From: Saccharomycodes ludwigii
Lineage: Eukaryota > Ascomycota > Saccharomycetes > Saccharomycodales > Saccharomycodaceae
Direction: 5' to 3'
DNA: 64,000 bases
NCBI RefSeq assembly: GCF_020623625.1
Contig: NC_060200.1
Coordinates: forward strand, 2,686,001 to 2,750,000
Shown here piece by piece: positions 1 to 11,344 of this stretch (the stretch's first letter is position 1; each line of letters starts with the position of its first letter). The position numbers and the translations under genes are program-made. The notes below the pieces were generated by a model. The model made no database searches. It saw nothing but the letters and a program-made list of their open reading frames with translations, and was not told the DNA's origin.

Positions 1-813
1 TTGCAACATGCTTCTATTTTACATATACTATTCAACTCTATTGCTTTATTTTCATTATTATCTTTATTTGAACGTGAAAAAGGTACCATTAGAACAGGGG
101 TTTTATTAAACTTATTCGCAGTTATTGCTGGGATTTTCTATTGTTTACTAGAACGTTCATTTTCATTTATAATCCACAGAGGAGAGTCCAGTACAGTTCA
201 AGTTGTTGGAAGCAGCGGTTGGTGGTTCACTTTGTTCACTTGGTATTGTTGCACACAAAGCGCTAATTTTAATGAAACAAACTCTTCTGCTATTAGCTCA
301 GACGAAGATGTAGAAACTACAGCCACTACTAACAACATCTTATACAACATTCGCAATATTTTCAATGGTAATAATGTTACAACAATAACTATTTTTGGTA
401 GGTCTTTTAACAGATTCCAATTGCTGCCATTTCTCATGTTATTTTTTATTTCCGTAATTTTTTTCGGCCAAGCAAGTTTTTTGGGCCATTTATGCGGTAT
501 TATCACGGGGTATTTGTATTATAATGGTCAAAAAATTTTTGATCACAAGTTGTGTATCCCATCCAAGTTAATTTCCAAGTTTGAAAGTTTAGGGTTCTGG
601 TATGGTTCATCTGATATGTCCTCTCCCACCACTTCTTCCAACGGAAATGGTTATTTGTTGATTTTTTTGAAAAAATTAAGCATTGAATATTTCCCTGAAC
701 ATTATTATAATGGGGAATCCACGGCCTCTGTATTACCAACAGTACAACCTTCTATTGCAAACGCTCAAAATGAAAATTTTACAAGTTCTGGCAGGGTCTT
801 AGGATCTAATTAA
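1..813 (+). CDS. RBD2: Rhomboid-family membrane protease Rbd2, 5' end cut by window
   Basis: The reading frame is already open at base 1, so the N-terminus (roughly 60 residues by comparison with S. cerevisiae Rbd2) lies outside the window. The visible 270 residues hold several hydrophobic spans and both halves of the rhomboid serine-histidine dyad. The serine is in a GSSGWWF motif (Ser72 of the visible part) and the histidine in FLGHLCG (His163). The family are Golgi/endosomal intramembrane serine proteases; Rbd2 itself has few known substrates. The loop between the two catalytic segments carries an extra low-complexity insert (about residues 85-130), and the C-terminal tail is polar and unconserved. 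It converges with the next gene. In S. cerevisiae RBD2 (YPL246C) neighbours YPL247C and GAL4, both also present in this window. Confidence 0.9.
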   Translation: MQHASILHILFNSIALFSLLSLFEREKGTIRTGVLLNLFAVIAGIFYCLLERSFSFIIHRGESSTVQVVGSSGWWFTLFTWYCCTQSANFNETNSSAISSDEDVETTATTNNILYNIRNIFNGNNVTTITIFGRSFNRFQLLPFLMLFFISVIFFGQASFLGHLCGIITGYLYYNGQKIFDHKLCIPSKLISKFESLGFWYGSSDMSSPTTSSNGNGYLLIFLKKLSIEYFPEHYYNGESTASVLPTVQPSIANAQNENFTSSGRVLGSN

Positions 814-1132
814 TATTCACTGCTGCAATTTATTATTTATAGGAGTATTATTTGAAGTAAATATTGACAAATCAACAACACATTTATCTTTAAGTATCCG
901 CTATTATTTACTATATCTTATTTTAGGCATATCTATATGTATTTTAACTTGATAATGATAAAATATGTAGGAAAATTAAATATTGATAATGTTTTTTTTT
1001 TTTTTTTTATTTTTAATTTTTTTTGAATAAGTATTGTGTTTATTTTTACAGGGTTATTATATATAACATATGTATTATATTGTACAAAAAGATTATTATT
1101 GTAAACCATAAAAGCAAAGGTTGATGGAAACA
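814..1132. other. Intergenic, convergent 3' ends of RBD2 and SEO1
   Basis: AT-rich spacer with a T-tract near 990-1008. It probably holds both polyadenylation regions. I see no gene or RNA. Confidence 0.7.
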
Positions 1133-3040
1133 TCAAAAGTGATTATTTTCTTCTTCTTCTTCTTCTTCTTCTCTTTCTTCTTCTTCTATCCTTGGGGGTG
1201 GATAATTCTCACCCGTTTTTGAATTGTACAAAATAATGCCATTTTCTTTAGCAAACTTCCTTTCATCTTTTTTGTAGAAATACAAAACAACAAAGGTCCA
1301 AGCAGATAAACAAAATGCAGCAACAGCTGTCCAAGTAAAACCTTTTAAATAACGCGGAGATTCGGCTGTTTTCCAGACTAAAACGGAGATCCAGGCCGTA
1401 GATGTCTGTGCCATAATGTTCATAAATACTAAAACAATGGAACGGGACTGAGAGTCACGGCGACAAATATCATTCATAAAGGAATATAAAATTGGCGCCA
1501 TTGACCAACCAAAGTATTGCAACATAAAAGCAAACCATTTGGCCCCTTCAGGAACATACCAAACAGCTAGAATGACATTGCCTATAAAGTTGAAGACTTG
1601 GGTAATGATAATAGCCTGCCATCTAGAATGCATTTTATCAGCGTACACCCCAGTTAAAAATAGATAAATCATACCTAACCCGGGAGTAATCATGCCAAGT
1701 TGATTAATTTTTGAAACGGAATATTTCTTCAATGATTTAATCCACAATAAGTAAGCACCAGAGGTACCATTATTGTTATTCCAGCAAAAAATGTTCCACA
1801 AGGATAATATATAGATTTTCCAATCACAAAGAATTCTTTTCCAAACTTTAACGTCAAAGACCTTGGCTTTGAAATCTGCACCTTCTGTATGATTTTCTTT
1901 CAATCTTTTTCTAGCTAATCTGATTTCATCATCTGTCAAAAAAATAGAATAGCAATTATGTGGGTCGCCTGGTAAAGAATAAAACCCAATGAAACCAACA
2001 ACAACGGAGATGATAGCATCAATGATAAAATTCCATCTCCAACCACTTAAGCCATTTTTGCCGTTTAAGGACTGATAAACACCAGATTGAATACCACTAC
2101 TGGAAAGAATACCTAAATACTGGCCCAAATAGTAAAACGAACTACGTCTGGCCATTTCATCATGTTTATAAAAACATCCAAACAAATATTGGTAAGCCAA
2201 ATATGATGGAGCCTCAAAAGCACCAATAAAAAACCTGATGGCCTTTAAATGGTTGACACTATTAACATAAGCTGCACCGATTGTCAATAGGGACCAACAT
2301 AAATCCAAAACTGGTAAAAGATAGTTTAAAGGAATTTTGTTTAAATAAAATAAAAAAGGGAGCTGAAAAATAATATTACCAATAGTATACATAACTTGTA
2401 CATGGACCAAATCATTGCCTTTGAAATTCAACTCCTGTTGCATGCCCGAGACATAGGCATTATTTAAATTGGTGGTATCCAAATATTTAACCCAATAAGC
2501 CAATAAAGAATAAAAAGATAGCAAAATATCCAATTTTAATATTAGTTTTTTTTCTGCAGTAGAAACATCAGGACCAAACCATTGGTACCATTTGACTTGT
2601 TTTTTTTTATTATTACTAACACGGTACTCCTCTTCATTAAAGAAACTCCACCATTTTCTATTGGCTTCATCACGATATTCATAATTTGTAATTTGTTGCT
2701 CGTGAGTACCAAATTTTGGAGAGTTAATTTCAGTAAATTGTTCAATGTCATTGTTTTTAGTTTCAACATTGTAACTTTCTTTGTTTTCTTTTTCTTCTTC
2801 TCCGACAGTTTCGACATTTAAGATTTTTTGGCTATTATCATTGGAGGAGGAAATAGAATCGACAAAAGTGTCTTCATTAAGTAGGTCTTTTTTCTCTTTG
2901 TCGTTATAATCTTCGACTTCTCTTCTAACTGGCAAAAATCCCCATTTTAATCTCCTATATGGGACAACTGCGTGCCGATAAAAAAAACTGTCACTATTTT
3001 TTTCAATGTTTTCTAAATTGGGATTATTGGTAACGGACAT
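1133..3040 (-). CDS. SEO1: Seo1-like anion:cation symporter (allantoate permease family, MFS)
   Basis: A 635-residue membrane protein that matches S. cerevisiae Seo1 almost throughout in recalled sequence. Shared stretches include [11 protein letters not shown] near the N-terminus, [37 protein letters not shown] and DICRRD. The family (Dal5/Vht1/Tna1 type) has twelve membrane spans and moves organic anions or amides with protons across the plasma membrane. Seo1 is linked to ethionine sulfoxide sensitivity, and its natural substrate is uncertain. The hydrophilic N-terminus (about 130 residues) is acidic and low in complexity. The C-terminus ends in a poly-glutamate run encoded by a GAA/GAG repeat near 1150-1185. 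SEO1 is subtelomeric in S. cerevisiae, so an internal position between RBD2 and GCV2 is a lineage-specific arrangement. Confidence 0.92.
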   Translation of the reverse strand: MSVTNNPNLENIEKNSDSFFYRHAVVPYRRLKWGFLPVRREVEDYNDKEKKDLLNEDTFVDSISSSNDNSQKILNVETVGEEEKENKESYNVETKNNDIEQFTEINSPKFGTHEQQITNYEYRDEANRKWWSFFNEEEYRVSNNKKKQVKWYQWFGPDVSTAEKKLILKLDILLSFYSLLAYWVKYLDTTNLNNAYVSGMQQELNFKGNDLVHVQVMYTIGNIIFQLPFLFYLNKIPLNYLLPVLDLCWSLLTIGAAYVNSVNHLKAIRFFIGAFEAPSYLAYQYLFGCFYKHDEMARRSSFYYLGQYLGILSSSGIQSGVYQSLNGKNGLSGWRWNFIIDAIISVVVGFIGFYSLPGDPHNCYSIFLTDDEIRLARKRLKENHTEGADFKAKVFDVKVWKRILCDWKIYILSLWNIFCWNNNNGTSGAYLLWIKSLKKYSVSKINQLGMITPGLGMIYLFLTGVYADKMHSRWQAIIITQVFNFIGNVILAVWYVPEGAKWFAFMLQYFGWSMAPILYSFMNDICRRDSQSRSIVLVFMNIMAQTSTAWISVLVWKTAESPRYLKGFTWTAVAAFCLSAWTFVVLYFYKKDERKFAKENGIILYNSKTGENYPPPRIEEEEREEEEEEEENNHF

Positions 3041-3420
3041 GGACTTGTATATATATATACATAAAGTTTCTTGTATTTTACTGTTGTTATATATTTACAC
3101 GTAATTATATAACTCCTAAATGAGAATTGTTATGAGAAAGTTGAACGATAATGACCATAATATAATAAAAGATCACCAGAATATTTATTTTTTGAGTAAA
3201 AATACTATTCTTTTATATAATGTAGGTTTTTTAAAAATCAATTACTTTTTTCATTTTTTTTTTTATTTTTAATTTAATTTGTAATATTATAGAATTATCA
3301 ATATTACTAAAACAAGTTGTATATAACATAGTTAAATAAAACAATATATTAAGAGCATTACCGGTTTTTTTTTTCCCCTCATTCTTCTATGTTCTTAACC
3401 CTCAATGATAATTTTTGTAA

Positions 3421-3453
<33 letters not shown>

Positions 3454-3712
3454 TTCTGATTTTCTAGTTGACCGAGATGAGTAATAATGTAGACTTATCT
3501 GTGTCATTGTATTAGACAAGCAATAACTTTTATTTTTATTCAAACAAAAGAAAAAGAAATTATCAAAAAAAAAAAGAAAAAGACAAAATGATTACTAAGA
3601 TTTTAACGCAAGGAGATATTAGTTTTGTATAACCTTTTTAGGTTCAAAGGTTGTGGAATTGTGTGTAATAAACCATTAAAACAATGTACATTAACACGGA
3701 CTTTTTGTAAAA

Positions 3713-3743
<31 letters not shown>

Positions 3744-4418
3744 AAAAAAAAAAAAAAAAGAGCAAGTATCGCTTTTGCAGTCGAGTTTACCCGTAGCTAC
3801 AGAAACTGTGTGCATTTTTAATTAGGAAAAAAATATAAATGAGTTTTGAATAATGACTTTAATCTTTCAAGCATTTTCCATTCCCACCACACTTTTTTTT
3901 TTTTGTTTCTTTGTTTAATGTTACGTATTTTTCAGCATATTTCAATCTATTATTTAATATAAACCAATTAAATCAATAATAATACTCCATAATTATTTTG
4001 TATTACTTATTAGATATTATACTTATTACAATTAATACTTTTAATGAACATTAATTTCCTTTCTTTTTTTTTGTCAACACAATAAATATATCCACGACAC
4101 AAGTTACAACTGAATTGATTAATATTGCCAAGATCATAAAATTTATCAATATTCTATATTATAAGGTGATCATTAAGGATCATAGTTAAAATATATATGT
4201 GTATATGTACCTTTTTTTTTATATGTGTTTCTTTATGGCGTACCCAAAAAAATTTTTTTTTTTTCCTTTTGCAATAGGGTCACGATCATGACTACTTAAA
4301 ATACAAAAAATAAATGAACATTGCTGTTAGCATTTAGCATTCTCAGATATTCGTTTTGAAACATGTTATAGCATTCTTTTATCTCCTAGTGTATACCAAC
4401 AAACGCTAAGCGTGCCTA
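3041..4418. other. SEO1 promoter and GCV2 terminator, about 1.4 kb
   Basis: The region holds a T-tract of about 28 at 3423-3450 and an A-rich tract at 3709-3759 broken by single C/G bases, which creates spurious poly-lysine reading frames on one strand and poly-phenylalanine frames on the other. TATA-like sequence lies just upstream of SEO1 (about 3045-3060). Nothing here resembles a tRNA or snoRNA. Confidence 0.6.
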
Positions 4419-7400
4419 TTATTTCTCCTTGGCAACTTCTTCTACGGAAGGGCAAGTACACATCAAGTGCAAATCACCATACGTATCATCTAATCTAGCA
4501 ACTTGTGGCCAAAATTTATTTTGTAGCAAGTATGGTAAAGGATAAACAGCTTCTTCTCTAGTATATCTTCTAGTGGTTTCCCAATCTTTACTAAAAACAA
4601 CATCTTCTAATGAATGTGGAGCATTCTTTAACATTTGTCCTCTTGGATCCTTGTTGATGCAATAATCAAGTTCCTTTCTTATTGAAATCATGGCATCTAC
4701 AAACCTATCTAGTTCTTCCTTATTTTCACACTCCGTTGGTTCGATCATTAATGTGCCTGGAACAGGGAAAGCCAAAGTTGGAGCATGGAAACCATAATCT
4801 TGCAACCTTTTGGCAACATCAATAGCTTCTATACCAGCACTGCTTTTAAATTCCCTCAAATCAACAATAAATTCATGAGCACAATGCTTAGATTCATTTT
4901 CACCACCAATAAATAAAATCTTATAATGATCTCTTAATCTATTCATCATATAATTTGCATTTAACAGAGCTATGACTGAAGAGTAGGGCAAGCCATTACT
5001 ACCCATCATTTTAATATAAGAAAATGGAATTGGTAATAAAGAGGCATTCCCATACGCAGCAGAAGAAACGGCTGGAATACTTGAACCCTTTTCACCAACA
5101 TTGGTGATCATTTTAGCAACATCGTGCTGAGGCAAAAATTTAGCCAAATGGGGTTTAACACAGATGGCAGAATTTGGCGGACCACCACCACCATGGGGGA
5201 CTGCAAAAGTTTTATGCAAATTCAAATGACAAACATCGGCGCCTAGATCGCCGGGGGAAGTCAACCCTACTTGTGCATTCATATTGGCACCATCCATGTA
5301 AACTTGACCACCATTTTCATGTACAATATTAATGGCATCTTTGATAAATGGTTCAAACAAACCGTAGGTACTTGGGTAGGTAATCATAATACAGGCTAAA
5401 TTTTCCCTATATTTTGTAGCTTTCTCAGTTAAATCTTCCAAGTCCAAAGACCCATTTTTCAAACATTTTACCGGCACAACCTTCATGCCACTCATAGCAG
5501 CGCTAGCTGGGTTGGTACCGTGGGCAGAAACAGGAATCAAACAAATGTTTCTCTTAGTACCATCAACAGTTGTTTTCAAATAACTTTGGATAACTCTTAA
5601 ACCTGTATATTCGCCAGAAGCGCCGGAGGTTGGTTGCAAAGAAGTAGCATCAAAGCCTGTAATGTTACTTAAATCGTTTTCTACCGCTGAAATCAATTCT
5701 CTATAGCCTTCAACTTGGTTAGCGGGTTGGAACGGATGTACATTGGCAAATTCAGGCCATGTAATTGGGATCATTTCAACAGTGGAGTTCAACTTCATGG
5801 TACATGAGCCTAATGGAATCATACTGTTGGCCAAAGATAGATCTCTGGATTGCAAGCGATGTAAATATCTTAACATTGCCGTTTCAGTATGGTGTAAGTG
5901 GAAAACTTTGTTGGACAAGATGGCATCGGTTCTTAAAGATGGTAATGATTCAATAGATGGTAATGCTTCATCAGCGATTTCTAAAGTCTCCAAACCAGTG
6001 AATAACTGATTCAATTTAATTAAATCTTCCTTGGTGGTGGTTTCATCCAAGGATAAAGCAACTGTGGAATCGTTAACACGAAATAAATTAATGCTAAATT
6101 TATTGACAGCCAATGCCATAAATTCATCAGCACTAATACCGTCCTGCAATTGGATGGTTAGTGTATCAAACCAGTTTTTGTTAGTGACGTTGTGAGAACT
6201 GAAATTATTGATTTGGTGCGCTAGTAAGGTAGTCATACCATATATTCTTGACGCAATTTTTTTTAACCCATCGGGACCATGATAAACACAATACATAGCG
6301 GCAATGTTAGCTAGCAAGGCCTCAGCAGTACATATATTTGAAGTAGCCTTATCACGTTTAATATGTTGTTCTCTAGTTTGTAAAGCTAATCTTAAAGCAC
6401 GCCTTCCCAATCTGTCTTTAGAAACACCAACAATTCTACCTGGAATTTTCCTATTTAGTTTATTAACAACACTGAAAAATGCAGCATGTGGACCACCATA
6501 ACCTGGAGCACATCCAAATCTTTGAGAAGAACCAAAACATATATCGGCGCCAAAACTAGAAGGTGGTGTTAACAAAGTCAAAGCCATCAAATCAGAGGCA
6601 ACACTAAATAATCCCTTGTTTTTATGGACTAATTCGCTGATTCTAGTCAATTTTTCTTGGGCCAAAATTTCACCATTAGCACCTGGATATTGAACCATAC
6701 AGCCGAAAACATCGCTATTATTCTCTAACAATTCAACCGGAACGTCTTCCTTCAAAAAATCGACTTCAATTAATTTAATGCCAAAAGGTTCCGCTCTAGT
6801 CTTCAAAACGGACTTGGTTTGAGTAAATAAGTTAGAATCAATAATAAAGGTGTTTTTCTTTTTTTTATGTAAGTAATATGATAACAGCAAAGCCTCCCCA
6901 CCTGCGGTACCTTCATCTAACAAAGATGCATTGGCAACAGGTAGTCCGGTTAAATCAGAAATAACCGTTTGAAAATTCAATAAAGATTCTAATCTTCCCT
7001 GAGAAATTTCTGGCTGATATGGAGTATAGCTAGTGTACCATTCAGGGCTTTCTAACAAATTTCTTTGGATAACAGGTGGTAAAATCGTACCGTAATACCC
7101 TTTACCAATGAAATTTTTCAAATTTGGTTTGTTTTTGGAAGCAATCGTTTTCAATTCGGATAATATCTCCGATTCAGTAAAGCCATTTGCTGGAGTATTG
7201 ACAAAATCTAATTTTCTTTTAGATAGAACTTGAGGAGGTACTGCATTATTAATGAATTCATCTAAATTTTCATAGCCAATAGTCTTTAACATAGCACTGA
7301 CATTTGTAACATTGGGACCTAAATGACGGCGTTGAAACGTATCTAGTTGTTTTAAGGAGATTTCACTTGGAGAATGTATTGATGCAAAGTTTTCACTGCT

Positions 7401-7535
7401 GACATTTGCCTTACTGGATTGAAAACAAGCACCAAAAGTGTAAGCGCTTATACTTGGTTCAAATTTTAAAATTGAGCTTAATTTAGTTAAGTTTTTAGAA
7501 AACCCCAAATTTCCTTTGAGTTGCGTTCTTAACAT
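4419..7535 (-). CDS. GCV2: Glycine decarboxylase P protein, mitochondrial
   Basis: P subunit of the mitochondrial glycine cleavage system. It is a PLP enzyme that decarboxylates glycine and passes the aminomethyl group to lipoylated H protein (Gcv3). The chain is 1038 residues from the chosen Met, close to the 1034 of S. cerevisiae. It contains RRHLGP at the start of the mature domain, a stretch from [10 protein letters not shown] to [17 protein letters not shown], and the PLP-binding lysine in HLNLHKTF (about Lys775) followed by the glycine-rich PHGGGGP loop. I chose the Met at 7535 because MLRTQL matches the yeast start and begins a basic presequence. An in-frame ATG at 7637 would add 34 residues. 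It lies in a block that seems inverted relative to its S. cerevisiae neighbours MRPS17 and SGS1. Confidence 0.96.
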   Translation of the reverse strand: MLRTQLKGNLGFSKNLTKLSSILKFEPSISAYTFGACFQSSKANVSSENFASIHSPSEISLKQLDTFQRRHLGPNVTNVSAMLKTIGYENLDEFINNAVPPQVLSKRKLDFVNTPANGFTESEILSELKTIASKNKPNLKNFIGKGYYGTILPPVIQRNLLESPEWYTSYTPYQPEISQGRLESLLNFQTVISDLTGLPVANASLLDEGTAGGEALLLSYYLHKKKKNTFIIDSNLFTQTKSVLKTRAEPFGIKLIEVDFLKEDVPVELLENNSDVFGCMVQYPGANGEILAQEKLTRISELVHKNKGLFSVASDLMALTLLTPPSSFGADICFGSSQRFGCAPGYGGPHAAFFSVVNKLNRKIPGRIVGVSKDRLGRRALRLALQTREQHIKRDKATSNICTAEALLANIAAMYCVYHGPDGLKKIASRIYGMTTLLAHQINNFSSHNVTNKNWFDTLTIQLQDGISADEFMALAVNKFSINLFRVNDSTVALSLDETTTKEDLIKLNQLFTGLETLEIADEALPSIESLPSLRTDAILSNKVFHLHHTETAMLRYLHRLQSRDLSLANSMIPLGSCTMKLNSTVEMIPITWPEFANVHPFQPANQVEGYRELISAVENDLSNITGFDATSLQPTSGASGEYTGLRVIQSYLKTTVDGTKRNICLIPVSAHGTNPASAAMSGMKVVPVKCLKNGSLDLEDLTEKATKYRENLACIMITYPSTYGLFEPFIKDAINIVHENGGQVYMDGANMNAQVGLTSPGDLGADVCHLNLHKTFAVPHGGGGPPNSAICVKPHLAKFLPQHDVAKMITNVGEKGSSIPAVSSAAYGNASLLPIPFSYIKMMGSNGLPYSSVIALLNANYMMNRLRDHYKILFIGGENESKHCAHEFIVDLREFKSSAGIEAIDVAKRLQDYGFHAPTLAFPVPGTLMIEPTECENKEELDRFVDAMISIRKELDYCINKDPRGQMLKNAPHSLEDVVFSKDWETTRRYTREEAVYPLPYLLQNKFWPQVARLDDTYGDLHLMCTCPSVEEVAKEK

Positions 7536-8111
7536 GTTTGTGCTATATAAAATGTTTGCAAAGCTTACTTCTTTCCAGTTGCTAAAAGGATTTTTAGGAA
7601 TTGCGATGTCTGTTGAATGAAATCGAGAAAAAGGCAATGGAAAAGTTTAAAAGATATAAGAAAGATATTTGTTATAAGTTTAAATACTTAATATATGAAT
7701 TAATTAATTGTTAAAGTTAACTTAGGGGGGAGGAGGTTTTATACGTTTTTTTTTTTTTTTTTTTTTTTTCATATTCCAACTTGTCATCTTTATATAGTGT
7801 CCTTTCATAATGAACCCTTATTTAAAATAACTTTCATAAATTCTTGTATATATATATATATATATCAGTGCTTGCAAAACTTGACTTCTTTATTTTTTTT
7901 TGGTTTTATCAAAAAAATAAGGTGTATTATATGTATATCTTTCTGCAAAGAAATTTTCCGAGTTAACTTCTTTTTTTTTTTTTTTTTTTTTATGTATATA
8001 TTTAGTAAATAATCCCGTTAGCAATCTGATAAGTACATGGATTAAAAGTGTTCAATTTTGACTCTTATTTTTTTAAGTATTCTCTTATCGATTTGTTTTC
8101 CTATATATATT

Positions 8112-8147
8112 TTCTTATTTTATTTTATTTTATTTTATTTTATTTTA
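8112..8147. repeat. TTTTA pentanucleotide microsatellite
   Basis: About seven tandem TTTTA units in the spacer between GCV2 and the WD40 gene. Confidence 0.9.
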
Positions 8148-8224
8148 ACAAGCATCAATATACTATGGTAAACACCACATGTGTCACCGTGCATCTCCCT
8201 CGTTCCTCCTTAAATTAGTTAAAA

Positions 8225-8245
8225 ACACACACACACACACACACA
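8225..8245. repeat. (AC)n dinucleotide microsatellite
   Basis: About ten AC units, one of the few non-A/T microsatellites in the intergenic space. Confidence 0.9.
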
Positions 8246-8356
8246 AGCAATAATTAACTTCTATTTTCTATCAAAAATGGTGTAAACATAAAACAAAAAG
8301 AGTCACAAATATAGTAAAATCTCAGATAAGTACACATAACATTATTTATCGATGTA

Positions 8357-8848
8357 TCAACACTTGACGCTTTGAAAATATTTACCCCTAACTAAACCTA
8401 GCCAATCATCATTCTTACCACCTGTGTTACTATTGGTGCTGCCACTACTACCGCGCCAACTTAAATTATTAATTTCTTCATTGAGTGAATCATTGTAACA
8501 CAAACTAGGCGGTATAACAGTTTCGGATCCAGTGGTACCTGCATCAACACCATTGTTCATGGCATTTTTTGTAGTAGTAGCGGTGTTAGCAGCGGTAACA
8601 CTAGACCTGTTTGTATCCCATATTAATACTTGGCAATCATCACTACAACTGGCTAAAATATTTTTTCTTGTTGGATGCCATTTGATGCTGTTTACTGTGG
8701 ACCCATGGGCATTCATTATTGCCACTGGTGTGCCCGGGTATCTCATATCCAATAGTAATATTTTATTAGAATCTTGCATGATAGTGGCTATTATATTAAA
8801 ATCAAAGGGTGAAGTTTCTAGCCTTAATAAACTTGTGCTTTTAGTATT

Positions 8849-8897
<49 letters not shown>

Positions 8898-10159
8898 GAT
8901 GGGTGGCTGTTGCCGGGCATAGCGCTTGTTGGTGATTGTGACAGTAAACTATTTATGCTTATTGTGTTTTCAGCAACGCTAGAGTTATCACTTGTGGCAT
9001 CAACACGGGAGGTAGTGGTAGTGTTATTATCGCTTGGCAAAATTGGTTCATATATAATCGATGAATGATCCAATGCCCGTAAATCAAAAACACGTACACT
9101 TCCATCCTCGCCACAGGTAGCAAACAAATCAGTACTTCCATGCAAATATTTAACATCAAATACTTCGCTATCGTGGGCAATTAATTGTGTCTTAACTGTT
9201 TGCAAGTTGATATCCCATACAGTACACGTTGTATCAATAGAACATGAAATGATATTTGAAGCATTTAGTTTATTCCAATCAAATGAAGTAACAGGTGGGA
9301 AACTACCTAACAATAAAGCAGAGGCGTTTGAACTCAATGGTTTAATGGGATCGTTGACATGTGAATGGTGGTGGTGGTGTGATTTTAAGTGTTTGCACAA
9401 GGATAAATTTAAAACTTCCTTGATGGAAGAAGAATCATCTACGTGCTGTTGGTTATTCTTTTTTTGTTTTTTTGGATTTATACTAGTTCTGGGACTTGCA
9501 ACAAAATCATCCTTGTCATAATCTATGGTATCTGCTGTCTCCTCGCCAGTAGATAAAAGTGGATCCGATGTGAAAGACCATAATCTTAAATTTTCACTAC
9601 ATGTGGCAAACATTGGAGCTAATAAGGGTGACCATTGTACTCTACTTATTGGGTAATTTAAACCATTAAATTCGCCAATGGTTTCCCATGAAGGAAGACC
9701 AGTAGTGCCTGCACTGTCGTTATTATTCGTATTACTTAATATTTGAATTTTATTAAAATTGTCTTCTTTATATGAACCCAAGCACACCAAATCACCTAAA
9801 TCTGTGGCAACTGTCCAATCCAAGGCATATATAGGAAAGTTACTTCTATGCGAACATGAATAATAATATCCAGTATTTGGATTAAATGCAGAATTGTTGG
9901 CCCAAGCGGTGGTAATGTTATTATTGTTGAAAATATTATAGAGCTGTTGTTGTTGTTGTTGTTGTTTTTGTTGTTGCTGATAGGTGGAACTATTTCCATA
10001 AGGTGTATTGCCCCATATAAAATTATTAGATGGGTTTTGATGCAGTCGATGATATGAACCGAATGAAATAGAACTCCTTTTAGATGCTCTAAAGTTTGGG
10101 GGTGCAGACAGGGGAGGAGTGTTGCTGGTGGCGCTGTTGTCGTGGTTATCAGGATTCAT
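8357..10159 (-). CDS. WD40 protein of the YPL247C / DCAF7 (AN11, TTG1) family
   Basis: A 600-residue protein with WD repeats from about residue 100 to the C-terminus. Repeat-like units such as SFDWNKLNASNIISCSIDTT, VWDINL, DLFATCGEDGSVRVFDLRA and SIKWHPTRKNILASCSDDCQV match the conserved DCAF7/AN11 family, whose members act as adaptor scaffolds. S. cerevisiae YPL247C (about 523 residues) is poorly characterised. The longer length here comes from low-complexity inserts: a glutamine run near residues 62-73, histidines near residue 260 and an asparagine run near residues 421-440, all encoded by trinucleotide repeats. It is divergent from MRPS17. YPL247C lies between RBD2 and GAL4 in S. cerevisiae, which supports orthology; its orientation here is reversed relative to both. 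Confidence 0.87.
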
Positions 10160-10630
10160 TTACTTTTTTTTTTTTTTTCTATTCTTAATTATTGTTAATA
10201 GTTTAGGTTATTTATGTCTTTATATAGTTAGGTTGTGAAAGCTCAATAGTACTGTTATTTGATTGTTTTTTAATAAAAATAACTATGCTTATATTTCGCT
10301 GGAGGAGAGTTTTAAAACTTAATAAACTTTTAAATTTTCTTTTTTGTGTTTTTTTAGTATTAGGTAAATTTCAATTTTCTACTCTGTTGTTTTTTTATAA
10401 TTTTGTACGAATCTGAGAACAATTGATAGTATGATAATATTCTTTATTTTTTGTTAAATATAATGAAAAAATAACTTTATTTTTTTCTTATTTTGATTAT
10501 CGACAACATGAAATTTTTCACATATTTTTTTTTTTTTTTTACACAAGTAAAAGCACATTGAACACAAGTAAAAAAAAAAAAAAAAATCAACAACTGAGCA
10601 AAATAAAAGAATAATAATAATAGATTTATC
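10160..10630. other. Divergent promoter of the WD40 gene and MRPS17
   Basis: Short AT-rich spacer with A/T-tracts at about 10165-10178, 10527-10540 and 10570-10586. No further gene or clear factor site recognised. Confidence 0.6.
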
Positions 10631-11344
10631 ATGGCTCGTCAAAACTTTATAGGATTTGTTGTGTCGCAGGGGAAAATGATGAAAACCGTTAAAGTTCGTG
10701 TGGAGTCCAAAGTTTTTAATAATAAGATAAATAAGTACTTATTTTATCGTAAGGATTATTTAGTGCACGACGAAGGAGAGGTATCTCGTGAAGGTGATTT
10801 AGTTCGTATTGAAGCCACTAGACCGTTATCGAAAAGAAAATTTTTCAGTATTGCAGAAATACTTAGGAATAAGGGGCAGCAATTTGCGGCATTTGAAAGA
10901 GAAGCCAAAGTTCAGGTTGCTAATGAAGAAAATGTTAAAACTGAAGCCTTTTTGCAAAAAAGGAACCAATCTGATTCTACTTTATTAAAAGACGTCTTAT
11001 TTTTACAAAAATATTTTGCAAACAATAAAGATAAAACTAAGGAAGATGAGCAAACTTTTTTGCAAATTAAAGAAAAATATGGTATCAGTGGTGATATGAC
11101 TCAAGATAGTATTAAGACTCTATTGCAATTGGATATAGCTGGGTTACAAAATAAACTCGATAGTACGAGAGAAGTCTTGGGAAATTTAAAACAACAACTA
11201 GATAACTTAATGAATGATGACATTAAAGCTAATGACATTTTAAGCAAAAACTTTAGTATTGAGAACCCATCCGAGTTGAAAAAGAATATTAAAAAGAATC
11301 TATTGAGAAAGTACATTTTAAAAAATCCAGAACTCGTTTTTTAA
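10631..11344 (+). CDS. MRPS17: Mitochondrial small-subunit ribosomal protein uS17m
   Basis: A 237-residue protein. The first 90 residues are a uS17 OB-fold domain, with the conserved opening ARQNFIGFVVSQGKMMKTVKVRVE and the strand YLVHDEGEVSREGD. The remainder is a lysine-rich, partly coiled-coil extension typical of fungal mitochondrial S17. Family knowledge places it in the body of the mitochondrial 37S subunit, where it binds 15S rRNA. The start is the only upstream ATG in frame and is preceded by an A-rich leader. MRPS17 (YMR188C) is next to GCV2 (YMR189W) in S. cerevisiae; here the two are separated by the WD40 gene. Confidence 0.93.
   Translation: MARQNFIGFVVSQGKMMKTVKVRVESKVFNNKINKYLFYRKDYLVHDEGEVSREGDLVRIEATRPLSKRKFFSIAEILRNKGQQFAAFEREAKVQVANEENVKTEAFLQKRNQSDSTLLKDVLFLQKYFANNKDKTKEDEQTFLQIKEKYGISGDMTQDSIKTLLQLDIAGLQNKLDSTREVLGNLKQQLDNLMNDDIKANDILSKNFSIENPSELKKNIKKNLLRKYILKNPELVF

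Larger units (their letters stand above)
7536..8356. other. GCV2 promoter and terminator of the WD40 gene
   Basis: Besides the possible 34-codon N-terminal extension of GCV2 (to 7637), this holds T-tracts at about 7746-7769 and 7970-7991, a (TA)n run near 7849-7865, a TTTTA repeat and a CA repeat. No gene seen. Confidence 0.6.

Noticed and set aside
3586-3830. Possible small gene with Lys-rich stretch
   Set aside because: The frames are translated homopolymer (A-tracts broken by single bases); there is no conserved segment outside them.
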